Positions 24,916 through 36,065 of a stretch of 60,000 nt of DNA are shown here, one piece after another. The notes under the pieces were generated by a model that was given only the letters and a program-made list of their open reading frames with translations, was not told the DNA's origin and ran no database searches. Every line of letters starts with the position of its first letter. Position 1 is the first letter of the stretch. The DNA lies in the NCBI GenBank assembly GCA_014529385.2, contig CM043952.1, forward strand, positions 52,996,619 through 53,056,618, given 5' to 3'. Source of the DNA: Adiantum capillus-veneris (lineage: Eukaryota > Streptophyta > Polypodiopsida > Polypodiales > Pteridaceae). A program made the translations under genes and the position numbers.

Positions 24916-27573
24916 CGGTTTTGCTAGCGATGGCGAAGCTAGGGTGGGAGGTCTCCACGGGGACTTACTGTTGAAAGGGATCAAAACCATTCCCCGTAGA
25001 ACCTAGTGCTGTTGTGCTGCCATTGGTCGGCCTCCAAGGGAAGCTGTGGGGTGTGCCCTCCCCTAATGAGGGCAGCCGTGTACCTGCTGCCATCCCTCTG
25101 CTGCCTAGGCCCCAGGCTCTGAGTGCCTACCTGGCGCCCTGTGCCTCTGGCTGCTGTCCCTGGCCAGCCATGGTAGGCTGAGCCTGTGGTGGGGGTCGTG
25201 CTCTCCTCCGTGGACTGGCCTTTGCAAGATGGCCCATCTGCTTATTAAACACTCTTTGAAATTTGCAATTCAATAGAAATGCAATGGCAATGTGGAACTT
25301 GAAACTTAGAACTTGGTACCTTTGAGAGTCCAATTTCTGGCAGCAGCGCATGCACATTGCACAGCAAGCTGCAGCACAAGACTAACACAAGAATCACGAT
25401 CGCATGATGGTGGTGAGACTTATAGAAATGAGAATCAGCAAGAGCAGTTTAGTCGGCAGCTTGTAGGTGCTCACCCAGGTACGACAGGGAAGAAAACGCA
25501 GCTTTGTAGTCTCAGACTTAAGAAAGCGGGGAATTGGGGTAAGGTTTTATTGGAACTTCAAAAGATGGGCATGGTGGGAATATTAAAACAATTATGTATG
25601 GAAGTATGCGTTTGTGGGAGAATGTTTCATCAGGTTTGTGGGAGAATGTTTTCCCAGCCAAATGTGTTTGTTAAACGACTCACAAACACAAGGTCTCTCC
25701 TCATTCATAGAACAACGCTTCGACATATGACTAACAAATGTTGTGGGAACTGCTTCTACTCAAGTGTAGAGCAAGGTTGGGTCCGGTAACTTGTACTTTT
25801 GGGTTCGAGCCGTACTTTTGAATCCGTACATACTTTTTGATCTTTTCCTCATATTTCTATTACGTAAGATATCTATTGAAGAAAATCAGCTCACTATCTG
25901 CTGCCCCTCCCCCCTGGTCCCCTTGTTTTTTGTGTGTATTGTGAGCTTCTTACTTCCTCTCCTCTCCACGCCCCTCGCCTCATCCCCCTTTTACTATACA
26001 TTTCCCTCCTCACCGTCTTCGATTCAAGCAGTGAACGTCGACTCCAAGTTTGGGCTTCGAGCCATCAACTTCAGTTTTGGATTTGGTCTACAACATCAGT
26101 TTTGAGTCGGCACCCCAAGCGCCCTCTCCCCCCACAGCAGTAGTAGACACAGATGGAGGCTCATGCTCCGCCATAGAGCGACTCTGATGAAGCCCACTCG
26201 CCCAACCCTGCAGAGCCCACCATCCGACTTTCTCTCTCACCACCAAAGCAACCGAGCCTCGCAGAGAGGTGGAGTGTCTCCAAGCAACCTCAATCATCTG
26301 CAAAATCATCAACACCCGACCCAGCAGGGTGAGATGCAAGACCTCCTCCAGGCCCACCTCCTCACATAGTTGGGGAGGATTATTGATGTGCAGCTCCTCG
26401 GGCCAGTTACTATCAGATTTAGTTTGAAACTCCCGAGCTCATCTCGAGGATCATCTCGATGAGCCCACTAGCTATCAGAGCAGCTCGAGCTTATTTTCGT
26501 CACTGGCATCATGGTTTTGACCCTCTTCGGATGTGCTTATCGAGGAATCAGACTTGCCCATTTCAGTCTGCTTCCCTGGTTTGAGGAGAGAGTACCTCCC
26601 ATTTCTATCTAGGATTGGCTCAGAGATTGATACAGTTCTGGAGACTCCTCGCTTTAGCAGCTTCAGTCGCTGCCAAAGCAGCTGGCATACCTACGGTACG
26701 AGTATTGGTAAAGGACACGCACACCCTCCCTAAGGTGGTTCTACTACCTAGGGTGGATGGCTTCACGTGACTATGGATGGTTTGCAAGTGCACGTGACTA
26801 TGGGTGGGTGCACGTTATCTTCAACCTCCACGTATGCGCATAATTTGGTTATATTCTCCTTTTGAATATGCTTTTCTTGACTTTTTTAGGTTGGATGAAT
26901 AAGCTTGACTACTTTCATCCATTTTGCTCTTCAGAGACATGACAAGGTCATGTAGGAGCAATGTATGGCTTGAAAGCAGAATCCAGATTTCCTTGAATTT
27001 GTTGTTTTTGAGTCTTAACAAGGCTACAAGCAACCTTTTTCTAAGGTTATGTGTTGCCTCTTCTCATCCCAATCCTAACTGCTGATGCTTTCAATTTAAA
27101 ATTTGCTTGAGTGTGTTGATTTTCTCAAGGCTTAAAACAATTCCTCTGTGCGCGGGCGCTCGTCGTGTGTGTGTATGTGATTCCAAGTTCGAGCAAAGAA
27201 CAAACTTTCCTAGTAGAACAAGTGCCCCCTGGGATCTCATTTGACATGAATTTCACAAGTCCTGGTAGACCAAGGTATCACTTAATATTTGATGACTCTT
27301 GGGGTTTCCTTTGAGGAGCATCAGTAGAAGAACCAAGCCCATACTCTCTGAGCTCTCTCTAGTTTCTAGCCTCCATCAGTGGCCATGGCAGCAGCAGCAA
27401 CCAGCTAGTGGCTGCCTAGACCAGTAAAATCACTCATGCCCACATTTGTTGTGTCTAATCAACCATCCTCTCTCAAGGTACCTCAGTAAGGCAGCAATGC
27501 CAAACCATACAGTTGACTAAAGCAGATGTAGTAAATTTTAGCCTCTAAATCAAACATTTTAGCAAATTGATAC

Positions 27574-28416
27574 CTGGCATAACTTTCAAGTCCCGGGCTT
27601 CCACTGTCACATGGTCAGGATTTGCAACAATCATGGATATTCCTTTGCTGGCACAGATAGCCAACAAGGCCTCAAGCTCATCTAAAGATGCAGGCCTCAC
27701 ACCTCCATTTTCCAGTCCCACTGCCTCTGTTCCATGAGCAAGGATAAAATCTGCACTGTGAGGGTCCTCCACAACTTCCAAATCCAATCCCTACAAAGTT
27801 AATGAGAAAACCACAGCCTTAATGCAAACATTCAAAATTCTCTACATAAGACATTCAAATCAACTGAAAAAGAACTAGGACCTCCAAAGATATAGAACCA
27901 CGCTCACTCCATGTTATGTGGAGGCATCTTCGACCAAGTTTGGCAAACCACAGATCATGTCTCCTGCATTGTGTTGACAGAAAACCGATTAGCATAAAGT
28001 GCAGATAACTCCAACCCAGAACCAATAATGTAGACTTCAACTCAACCAGGTCTGTAAATTTTGCCATCATTGACTTAGCACCAACTTTTGAAGGTACTCG
28101 TGTGTAAGCTCTCCACTTGTGATCACCCCAGAAAACAAAGAGGGGTCAAATCCAAGGCTTTCCAGCCTTCTATAAGTTGACTCTGCTCGTCTTGATGAGT
28201 TGCTAATAACAATGAGCTGCGCTCCTGAACCAGCAATTCTTTCCACTGATACAAAGAATTTCAAGAGTGAGCAATAAACTGCTAACTTCTTCTTCGAAAG
28301 AAAAATTGTCAGTCCACTATGTCAGGAGAAAACTGTACCAACATACAAGTCTCAATGGATCCACTATAAGCATTTTTTCCATCATGAAGTACACCAAACT
28401 GATCCAGCAGCCATAC
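27574..28416 (-). CDS. Host gene: HAD-superfamily class IIA hydrolase, four internal exons
   Basis: On the minus strand, four exons splice in one continuous frame with GT-AG introns: 28,347-28,416, 28,086-28,245, 27,882-27,963 and 27,574-27,790. Exon one encodes WLLDQFGVLHDGKNAYSGS (HAD motif I, nucleophile Asp). Exon two has LIVISNSSRRAEST (motif II, Ser/Asn) and FDPSLFSGVITSGE. Exon three has RHDLWFAKLGRRCLHITW. Exon four has FILAHGTEAVG and MIVANPDHVTVEARDL. This matches the plant and bacterial NagD-like HAD-IIA family (TIGR01459 type), presumably phosphatases of small molecules; the substrate is unknown. The exons upstream, and the last exons carrying motifs III and IV, were not found in the window. 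The gene may have long introns or may have been truncated by repeats. Confidence 0.82.
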
Positions 28417-29020
28417 CTGTGTGAAACATTTGAGACATGCGCTCTCTTGGAATGAGATATAGTAGCAGGTTTCAAATCATCATCTATTTTACATGTATTC
28501 TCTTTTGAGTACAATGATATTTGTGATGTCACACGAGATGAATGTTTTCTGAAAAAGATTACAAGGCAAGTACCCTAAAATAACGAACCTCCAATCATTT
28601 CTAGATCTTTCTAGCTAATGAACTAAAACACCAACGGTTTTTGGCCACTAAATCATACACCAAAAACTGGTCAAAGTGCAGAGGACTTCCATAATCTACC
28701 GTAGCAACATAATTTTGGTTGATATTTCCATTTCATATTAGTGGTTCCTAGAAATCTTCAAAGATCGGAATTGCTTCTATTGTTTCCAGCTCTGAAAAAA
28801 CAACTATGAAACCCACTTCTGATCCAAAAAAAAAAAGGGAAGGTTATCATTTGTGAAGGTCCAGATGTCTACCCTCACTACGAGACGAGCTGAAAAATAA
28901 ACATCCACATAATGAAATCCACAAGGTAAAAATCCACAAGGTAAGCTTCATGGCCCATAAACAACTCTACAATCAGTTTGCTGTAATGATTGAAATAAAT
29001 AGTTTGAAAAATTAAAACAA
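28417..29020. other. Upstream flank or intron of the HAD gene
   Basis: AT-rich DNA with no open frame I can assign. It may hold introns or early exons of the minus-strand HAD gene, but none could be proven. Confidence 0.4.
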
Positions 29021-29021
29021 G

Positions 29022-29500
29022 AAAGATATATTAACATCTCTATAAGGCCAAAATGGCCAATGAGACCAGAACAAGGTACGATTAATCATGATGTTTCTCA
29101 TCATAAAGTGTCACAAAAGGGGAAAGCCAAATCCCTAGCTAAAATAGAAAAAGAAGATCCCTTGAGAGACTCTGAAACTATAGGCTGCAACTAGTAAGTT
29201 GTAGGAGTAGTTTCTCCTCGACCCAGAATCTCTATGAAGGGTTGCCTCAAGATGAAGAGGCCGTTAAGTCACCGTGCAGTACTCCTTCGATGGTGAACAA
29301 TGGTGGTTCGAGTCCGTTGATGGTGAAGAAGCCACAAGCGAGGACCTCATAGTCATGGAGGTCTCACTCCCGACATTACTCCTCTAGAGGCGTCTCTGAT
29401 AAGGTAAGTCAATACTGGATGAGGATGTAGAACTTGTTAGAACTTTAGTACTAGCACTGAAAAAATTTGTATCCGCTCTCTGTGTCGGCAGCACGGGGCT
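29022..29500 (-). mobile_element. LINE (or LINE-tailed SINE) 3'-end remnant, copy I
   Basis: On the minus strand it ends with GGTCTCATTGGCCATTTTG, a hairpin GGCCA/TGGCC (29,046-29,058) and GATGTTAATATATC, the same 3' signature as LINEs A-G. No ORF2 coding was recognised upstream of it. It is the only copy on the minus strand and the only one not ending in a clean CT tract (tail TCTTTCTTG). It could be a degraded 3' UTR or a SINE that borrowed the LINE tail. Confidence 0.6.
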
Positions 29501-29529
29501 TGAGGCTCGTCACTCTCTAGTCCCTCAAG

Positions 29530-29788
29530 AGTCTCTCTTTTTAGGGTTTCACCACTTCTTCTTTGCTGTTTTCAGGGTTTCGAAATTGCCTTTTCGTTGT
29601 TTTTAGGGTTTTGAAACTGTTTTTTCGCTGTTTCTTAGGATTTCGTCACTGTTTTTTGTTGTTTTTTAGAGTTTCGTCACCGTTTCTTACTGGTTTTTAG
29701 GGTTTCAAATCTGTGTTTTGCTGTTTTTTAAGGTTTCACAAGCGTTTCTTGCTATTTTTTACGGTTTCTTATATTTTTTGTTGTTTTA

Positions 29789-29790
<2 letters not shown>
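29530..29790 (+). promoter_or_regulatory. LINE F leader: imperfect tandem repeats with TTTAGGGTTTC boxes
   Basis: Six to seven imperfect units of about 35-45 bp, each with a T-rich run, a (T)TTTAGGGTTTC-like box (some mutated) and CGTTTCTTGCT-like spacers. LINE E has a shorter version of the same motif class in the same place. This resembles the tandem 5' promoter monomers of some L1 elements; the function is inferred. Confidence 0.5.

Positions 29791-29855
<65 letters not shown>
29791..29855. repeat. (CT)n immediately before LINE F ORF1
   Basis: 65-bp CT run whose last C precedes ATG 29,856. E/F identity is continuous from this ATG onward. Confidence 0.95.
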
Positions 29856-29857
<2 letters not shown>

Positions 29858-30725
29858 GTCATCCCCAACCTCACCTATGGCAACAAGCAAACTCAAATAT
29901 ATGCTTCACTCCAAACGAATTTCCATCATTGAATTGGAAATGAAAGCATGGAGAAAAGAGATGGAAGATTGGAGGAACGCGAAGACCGTTTTCCTCCGAG
30001 AAAATGAAGAAAAGGAGAAGAGGTGGAAGGACGAGAAGGATCATCTTCTCAACAAGATCGCCACGTTGGAGAATAGCATTTTGGACCTCCACAAAGAAGT
30101 GTTGGAAACACGGTCAAAAAATGGGCTTGAAGAGGGGGAATTTCAGCCCTCTTTGAGGGAAGAAATTGACAACATCAATGAGGAGAAGAAGTCATGGGCC
30201 GCGGTCATATCCGAAACGCAAAAGAAAGTAGAGGAGGCCGAAAAATGGATTGAGGTTGCCAAGAAAGGGAAAGGTAAGGAAGCTCCTTGTACACCCACTC
30301 TTATCAACATGACCCTCGATGAGGAACAAAGAAGGAGGGTGCGGGCTCTACATGTGAGGGTAACCGGCCTCAAGGACATAAACAATGTGGAAAAAGAGGT
30401 CACAAGCCTCACATCAATGATGGGAGTGGAGAAGCCTTCACACACAAAGGCATGGAGAGTGGGCAAGAAGAGTGAGGGCCCCGGAGAATCTTCAAAGGAA
30501 AGAGCTCTCATACTACGCTTCCCTTCATTGGAAGAGAAGAAGGAATTCTTGAGGAAGAGACCTACTCTCAAGAAGACAGGTATTTTCTTAGGCGATGACC
30601 TCACTCTCTCACAACTTGCGCATATGAGAGAAGTAATGCCCGAGATTCAAGCGGCAAGGGAGAAGGGGAAGATGGCCTTTTACAGAGATGGTCGGGTGGT
30701 GATTGTAGAGCGGCGCTCTACATGA
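29856..30725 (+). CDS. LINE F ORF1 protein, intact (289 aa)
   Basis: Intact frame from ATG 29,856 to TGA 30,723-30,725. Same architecture as the LINE E protein: Glu/Lys-rich coiled-coil-like N-terminal half, then a C-terminal RNA-binding region with RALHVRVTGLKD and ALILRFPSLEEKKEFL. It is expected to bind the LINE RNA in cis. The TGA is followed by CGG and ORF2 in the same frame with no further stop; UGA-CGG is a leaky stop context in several plant RNA viruses (established knowledge). ORF2 may therefore be made by readthrough or by reinitiation at ATG 30,756. Confidence 0.88.
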
Positions 30726-33700
30726 CGGTGCGAGACCTATGGGACCACATTGAGGATGGCGACTTGGAATTGTAATGGGTCTATGAGGTTGGATGTTGGT
30801 GCCTTTGAGGACAGTTTCAGAGACAAGGACATTGTTTTCTTTTCAGAGACTCACCAGGCCCCTGGCCAACTGTTGCCACATGTGGTGGGATACAAATGGG
30901 AGACGGCCCACAGAACAGTCACGAGATCTGAGCATGGGAGTAGAGGTTCAGGAGGAGTAGCGGTGTTGTTTAGGGAGGAGCTACAGCCACTACTACATAT
31001 TGTACGGAGAGATGATCAGGCTAGATACATGTGGGTGAGGCTGAGAGCTGACACAGGTCGATTTCTATATATTGCTATATGTTACTTCCCCCCCAGTACG
31101 TCAGTATATGCTGTATCCAGAGGGCAGTCGCCTTTCTCAATTCTAGATGATGATATATGGGAGTTTTCTAGGGAAGGTGATATCATCCTCCTAGGAGACT
31201 TCAATGCTCGAACGGGCAACTGTCAGACAGTCTTCTACGACACCTCAGATGAGATGCTTAGAGAGTTGGATGTGGGTGAGCTGGGGTTTGACAGATGCTC
31301 ACATGACAGAGAGCATACTGAGTATGGGAGATACCTCACGGAGATGACGACTACACATGGGCTAGCCATACTTAATGGCTTACAGCGGTTTCCTGGAGCA
31401 GCAGGCTTCACATGCTTTCCACACAGACATGGGGCCAGTACAGTGGACTATGTTATGACACAGCCGAGCTTTATTCCTTGTATTCAGGATTTCACAGTGG
31501 GAGCCAGACCAGTGGGCGTAGCAGTGGATCATGCTCTCTTGACACTGTCCGTATCTTTTCAGTTTAGTACAGCCCAGAAATCAGGAGGCAGGTCACACAC
31601 CCGTTATACATTTACACCAGAGACTGACTCGGTTTATACAGAGGCGATCTGGGATCGTCTATGCACAGTTGCTCCAGGCCTCTCAGTAGAGGAGTGCACT
31701 ACTTTATTGACTGAGACACTACATGATGCAGCATCAGAGGCATACCCACACACTCAACCGGATCGGAGGCGACATTCTGGGAGCATGCCCCAGAATAGTT
31801 GGTATGATGAGGAGTGCAGAGAGATGAGAGCCCAGCTTCAGAGGGATCTTCATTTAGGAGTCATCACCTACAGACAGTCGCGGATTGCTTTCCGGCGCCT
31901 TGTGCGAAAGAAGAAACGAGCTTACCTGGCCCAAATGGAGCGAGACTTGTATCAGTTGTTCTTGAGTAGAGACTCAGGCGAGGCATGGCGACTCTTCCAT
32001 GAGCACTCCCCTCCCCCAGTGATTACTTCTCCTGATGTGTGGGGCCAGTATGCGACATCGTTATATACGGTTCCTGGGCAGGATCCCCTTCCAGATCCTA
32101 CAGAGCCATGTCCACCTACGAGCACCTTCTTTACCACTGAGATGGTAAAGAGAGCCATTGACAGGATGAGGACCAGGAGGGCTTACGATCATGACGGTCT
32201 AGTAGCGGAGCACTTTATACATGCTAGGGATATGCTGATGGAGGTTCTTGCAGTGTTGTTCAATCGTGCCATGTGTGAGGGATTACCTGAGACTTGGAGG
32301 TTGTCTACTATTGTGCCTAGATTCAAGGCAGGTGATCCTACAGAGCCTGGAAATTACCGCACTATTATGGTTGGACACACACTGGCACGATTGTATGCAT
32401 CCATTATTGAGCAGCAGTTGAGTAACTGGGCAGAGGGTGAGGGTGTACGGGCAAAGGGAAAGGCAGGTTTCAGGAGGGGTTTCTCCACTCTTGACCATAT
32501 TCTGACACTCAGAGCTATCATTGAGGAGGGCAGGTCACATGGGAGACGGATTTATTGTAGCTTTGTGGATTTCCGCAAAGCATTTGACATGGTACCGAGA
32601 GCTCGACTGATGCGCAGACTGCAGGAGATGGGGGTGCCCACAGTGTTGATTTGGGGGATTATGGATTTACACAGATCAGTGATGGGACATGTACGCACCC
32701 CAGAGGGGATATCTGACTTAGTTCACTCCACTATCGGGGTGAAACAGGGTTGCCCATTGTCTCCTACTCTATTTGGTATGTATGTTGATGAGGTGTCTGA
32801 TTACATTGACAGAGAGGGTGATAGAGGTGCCCAGCTGGCAGGGACGTGGATCCCATTGTTGTTATATGCTGATGATATTGTCTTGATCTCTGACTCACCA
32901 GAGGGTATGCAGCGACAGTTGGATGCATTACACAGTTTTGCAGAGGATAGTGGATTGTCTGTAAACCTTGGTAAAACCAAGGTCATGGTGTTTAACACCA
33001 CACCGCAGTAGATCAGGAGATCGGCACCGACCTTCACGTATGGTCAAGAGATTGTGGAGTATACAGATGCATACACTTACCTTGGGATAGTCTTCACTGG
33101 GCCGAGGTTTTCTTTGGGGAGAGCAGCAAAGACTAGACTAACTAGAGCTTATGCGGCCTTGGGAGGCTTGGAGAGGATGTGTTCGCAGGTTCAGTTCCAG
33201 GAACCTCGGACAAAGTTATGGCTCTTTGATACTTTAGTAGCCTCAGCTATGATGTATGGGGTACAGGTATGGGGACCTTCTGTAGGCCAGGATGGTTGGA
33301 GACGTATGGAGAGGCCCTTGGTATCTATGATCTCCCGATTGATTAGAGCCAAGGCCTTCGTACCTCACGCGATCATTCGAGCAGAGCTAGCTGCCCCCCC
33401 CTTGGAGATTGAGGCGCTTACCAGATCAGTGTCCTTTGTGCACAGCCTATGGGATACTACTAGAGACAGATATGCTAGATTGGCCCTTGAGTCTTCCAGA
33501 CAGTTAGCTCTACAGGGGGACACTTCATGCTGGTATGCACAGATGACTTCATGGTTTCAGACGCATGGCTTCACCATGGACAGGTTGCCCCCTTTCCAGT
33601 ATTCTCTTCAGGCACCCTCGCTGTCTCTTACACGGGTGGAGATCACTAGACTCATTCGTCAGGACCTGATCGAGCTCGACACCAGGAGGACATGGATAGA

Positions 33701-34361
33701 GCCGCCTCAGGAGTTGAGCACGAAGATGGCTTTCTATAGAGAGCATCTTCTCCACCTCACAGGAGATGGGTTTGTGATTCGACCCAGCTACATGGACACA
33801 CATATGTCTCATGGTTTGCGTTGTGCCATTGGTCAGATACGCACATCCTCACATCAGCTCGAGATTGAGACTGGCAGATTCAGAGGGATACCAGCAGACA
33901 GCAGGATATGCCGATTATGCCAGAGAGAGCCAGAGACAGAGTTGCACTACATATGTCATTGCACAGTGTTCTATGAGATACGGGGGCGTTTCCACTGCTT
34001 ATTCAGAGAGGGTTTTGGTACTCTATCTAGGGTCATGAGTTATGAGGATCAGAGATGTCTTGGACTATATCTACTTGAGTTACACAGGTATAGAGACACT
34101 TTACTGGGGAGAGCTAGAGAGAGGCAGTCCCAGAGACACATTACAGATTTCTTTTCACTAGATATGGGACAGCCAGAGGAGCAGCCACCACTGCAGAGCT
34201 CGTCCCACACTCATTCGACCACTACTGGCACTCTCATCGACCGAGCATTGGAGCTACAGAGATACAGACGACCGCGACTGAGGAGAGGAGCTACACAGCA
34301 TCGACGGAGACTACAACAGAAGATTGGAGCCATACTCTCTCGACATCCAGAGTGCAGATGA
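30726..34361 (+). pseudogene. LINE F ORF2 (endonuclease-RT-CCHC-PIP), one nonsense codon
   Basis: Counting from ATG 30,756 the protein is 1,201 residues, open except TAG at 33,009-33,011 (residue 752), where LINE E has TGG. Domains: APE-type endonuclease (residues 1 to about 240) with WNCNG at 4-8, SETH, GDFNAR at 147, STVDYVM and VDHALL; reverse transcriptase (about 430-790) with NYRTIMVG, FVDFRKAFDMVPR, GVKQGCPLSPTLFG and YADD at 704-707; zinc cluster CRLCQREPETELHYICHC from 1,052; PIP-like QRHITDFF at 1,126-1,133; basic tail. The protein would nick the target and copy the RNA at the nick. The stop falls just after the RT active site, so the C-terminus is lost unless read through. Confidence 0.92.
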
Positions 34362-34567
34362 GGATGGATCCTCACCATTTCTTCCATCTTTGTTTCACAC
34401 ACTGTTACATCCAGTTTACCGGGTACCTATTGTATCAGCTGCTACACCCACGTAGTTTTAGATTGTAGTAGTAGTAGTAGTATTTTGTTCCACTTCTAGT
34501 TCTTTTCTAGTTCTTTTGTACCCAGACATGGTATTAGATTCACTATTTTGTAACTGATTGGTCTCAT

Positions 34568-34582
34568 AGGTCATTTTGGCCT
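34568..34582 (+). other. LINE F 3' hairpin (shared RT-recognition candidate)
   Basis: AGGTCA-TTT-TGGCCT can pair with one U-G wobble. Equivalent hairpins: A 1,257-1,271; B 5,875-5,890; C 10,414-10,428; D 17,032-17,045; E 22,095-22,109; G 39,980-39,995; I (minus) 29,046-29,058. All are followed by GACGTTAATA-like sequence. Confidence 0.7.
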
Positions 34583-34628
34583 TTTGAAGACGTTAATATA
34601 ACATTTCATTTCATTTCATTTCTCTCTC

Positions 34629-35144
<516 letters not shown>

Positions 35145-36065
35145 ATGTCTTCCCCCACCATCAAGACGCCGACATCGACAATGAAGACAACCTTCATGCT
35201 CACGAACAAGAGGCTTGCACAATTGGAGAAGGACATGAAAGAATGGTGGATGGAGAGAGAGATATGGAGGGAGGAGAAAGCCACCTTCATCAAGCTATGG
35301 AACGAAGAGAAGGAGGACATGAGAGCGGAAATCCAAAACCTCAAAGAGGAGAAGGAGAGAAGGGAACGGGAGAACGAGAAGGAGAGGGAGAGATGGAGGA
35401 AAGAGCAAGAAGAGATGAAGGCACAAATCGATCTCCTTCATGCTTCCATCACATCCCTCACCCCCGAGGAAGGAGAGATTAAAGAGGAGGCTAAGGAAGC
35501 CCTCAAGGAGGAGATCACCAAAGCCCTCACCGCAAGCATTGAGGACAAATTAGAGGCCACCAAAGAAGGATGGGTCGAAGTGGTCAAAAAGAATATCAAG
35601 AAGGTAGCAAGAGAGGAAGCCCAAAGAGATGAGGTACTCATCGTACACACAACCATCGAGGAGGAGAATATGCGACAAGCTCGCCGTCTCAATGTGCGAG
35701 TGACCGGCATCAAAGAAGAAGAAGGGTCTACACCCGAGAGCGATGGGAAAGCTTTATGCAAGAAAGTGGGATACAAGGAAGAAGAGATCCCTTTCTCCAA
35801 AGTTTGGAGAGCCGGCAAAGATCCAAAGATGAGAGCTCTCATCCTCCAATTCGCCTCCGAGGAGTCTCGAACTTCTTTCCTCCGAAAGAGGGTCATCTTG
35901 AGAGGGCTAGAAGGCCCCCCGATTTATCTTGATGATGACCTCACAAAGATGCAACAAGATCACCGTCGCGCGTGCATGCCTAGAGTCCACCAAGCCCGCA
36001 AAGAAGGGAAGAAGGCAGTATATCGAGATGGCAGGGTCATCATTGATGGCAAGACCATCGCATAG
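35145..36065 (+). CDS. LINE G ORF1 protein, intact (306 aa)
   Basis: ATG 35,145 (MSSPTIKTPTSTMKTT) was chosen because the upstream in-frame extension is only simple repeat. Residues about 25-110 are an extreme Glu/Lys/Arg coiled coil, followed by LTPEEGEIKEE, an acidic and basic linker, and a C-terminal RNA-binding region with RRLNVRVTGIKEEEG, FSKVWRAGKD, ALILQFASEESRTSFLRK, YLDDDLTKMQ and AVYRDGRVIIDG, parallel to the E/F ORF1. The TAG at 36,063-36,065 is followed in the same frame by ORF2, with no ATG before the endonuclease WNCNG motif. Confidence 0.87.
   Translation: MSSPTIKTPTSTMKTTFMLTNKRLAQLEKDMKEWWMEREIWREEKATFIKLWNEEKEDMRAEIQNLKEEKERRERENEKERERWRKEQEEMKAQIDLLHASITSLTPEEGEIKEEAKEALKEEITKALTASIEDKLEATKEGWVEVVKKNIKKVAREEAQRDEVLIVHTTIEEENMRQARRLNVRVTGIKEEEGSTPESDGKALCKKVGYKEEEIPFSKVWRAGKDPKMRALILQFASEESRTSFLRKRVILRGLEGPPIYLDDDLTKMQQDHRRACMPRVHQARKEGKKAVYRDGRVIIDGKTIA

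Larger units (their letters stand above)
23929..27573. other. Anonymous region without a supported gene
   Basis: The reading frames here are short (up to 158 codons) and match no family I recognise. Contents: a 77-bp segment repeated in direct orientation (24,448-24,524 and 24,561-24,638), a 28-bp G homopolymer at 24,888-24,915 and CT/CA-rich stretches near 25,900-26,000. 24,000-24,370 may be a fragment of an unidentified repeat. Confidence 0.5.
29519..34620 (+). mobile_element. LINE copy F, full length and nearly intact
   Basis: Leader with repeated TTTTAGGGTTTC-like units (29,541-29,790), (CT)n at 29,791-29,855 touching the ATG, ORF1, ORF2, and a 3' UTR with hairpin 34,568-34,582, GACGTTAATATAAC and an ATTTC tail, ending in CTCTCTC at 34,621. 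Nearly identical to LINE E from the ATG onward. One nonsense codon in ORF2 is the only coding defect seen. LINE G's leader follows immediately. The left limit is approximate. Confidence 0.88.

Noticed and set aside
24665-24990. Proline-rich minus-strand frame
   Set aside because: Produced by the poly-G run and its G-rich neighbourhood; no domain or codon signal.
29305-29315. GGTTCGAGTCC, a perfect pol III B box on the plus strand
   Set aside because: No A box at the right spacing and no cloverleaf fold. It lies on the strand opposite to the LINE-like 3' tail, so it does not fit a tRNA or a SINE promoter here.
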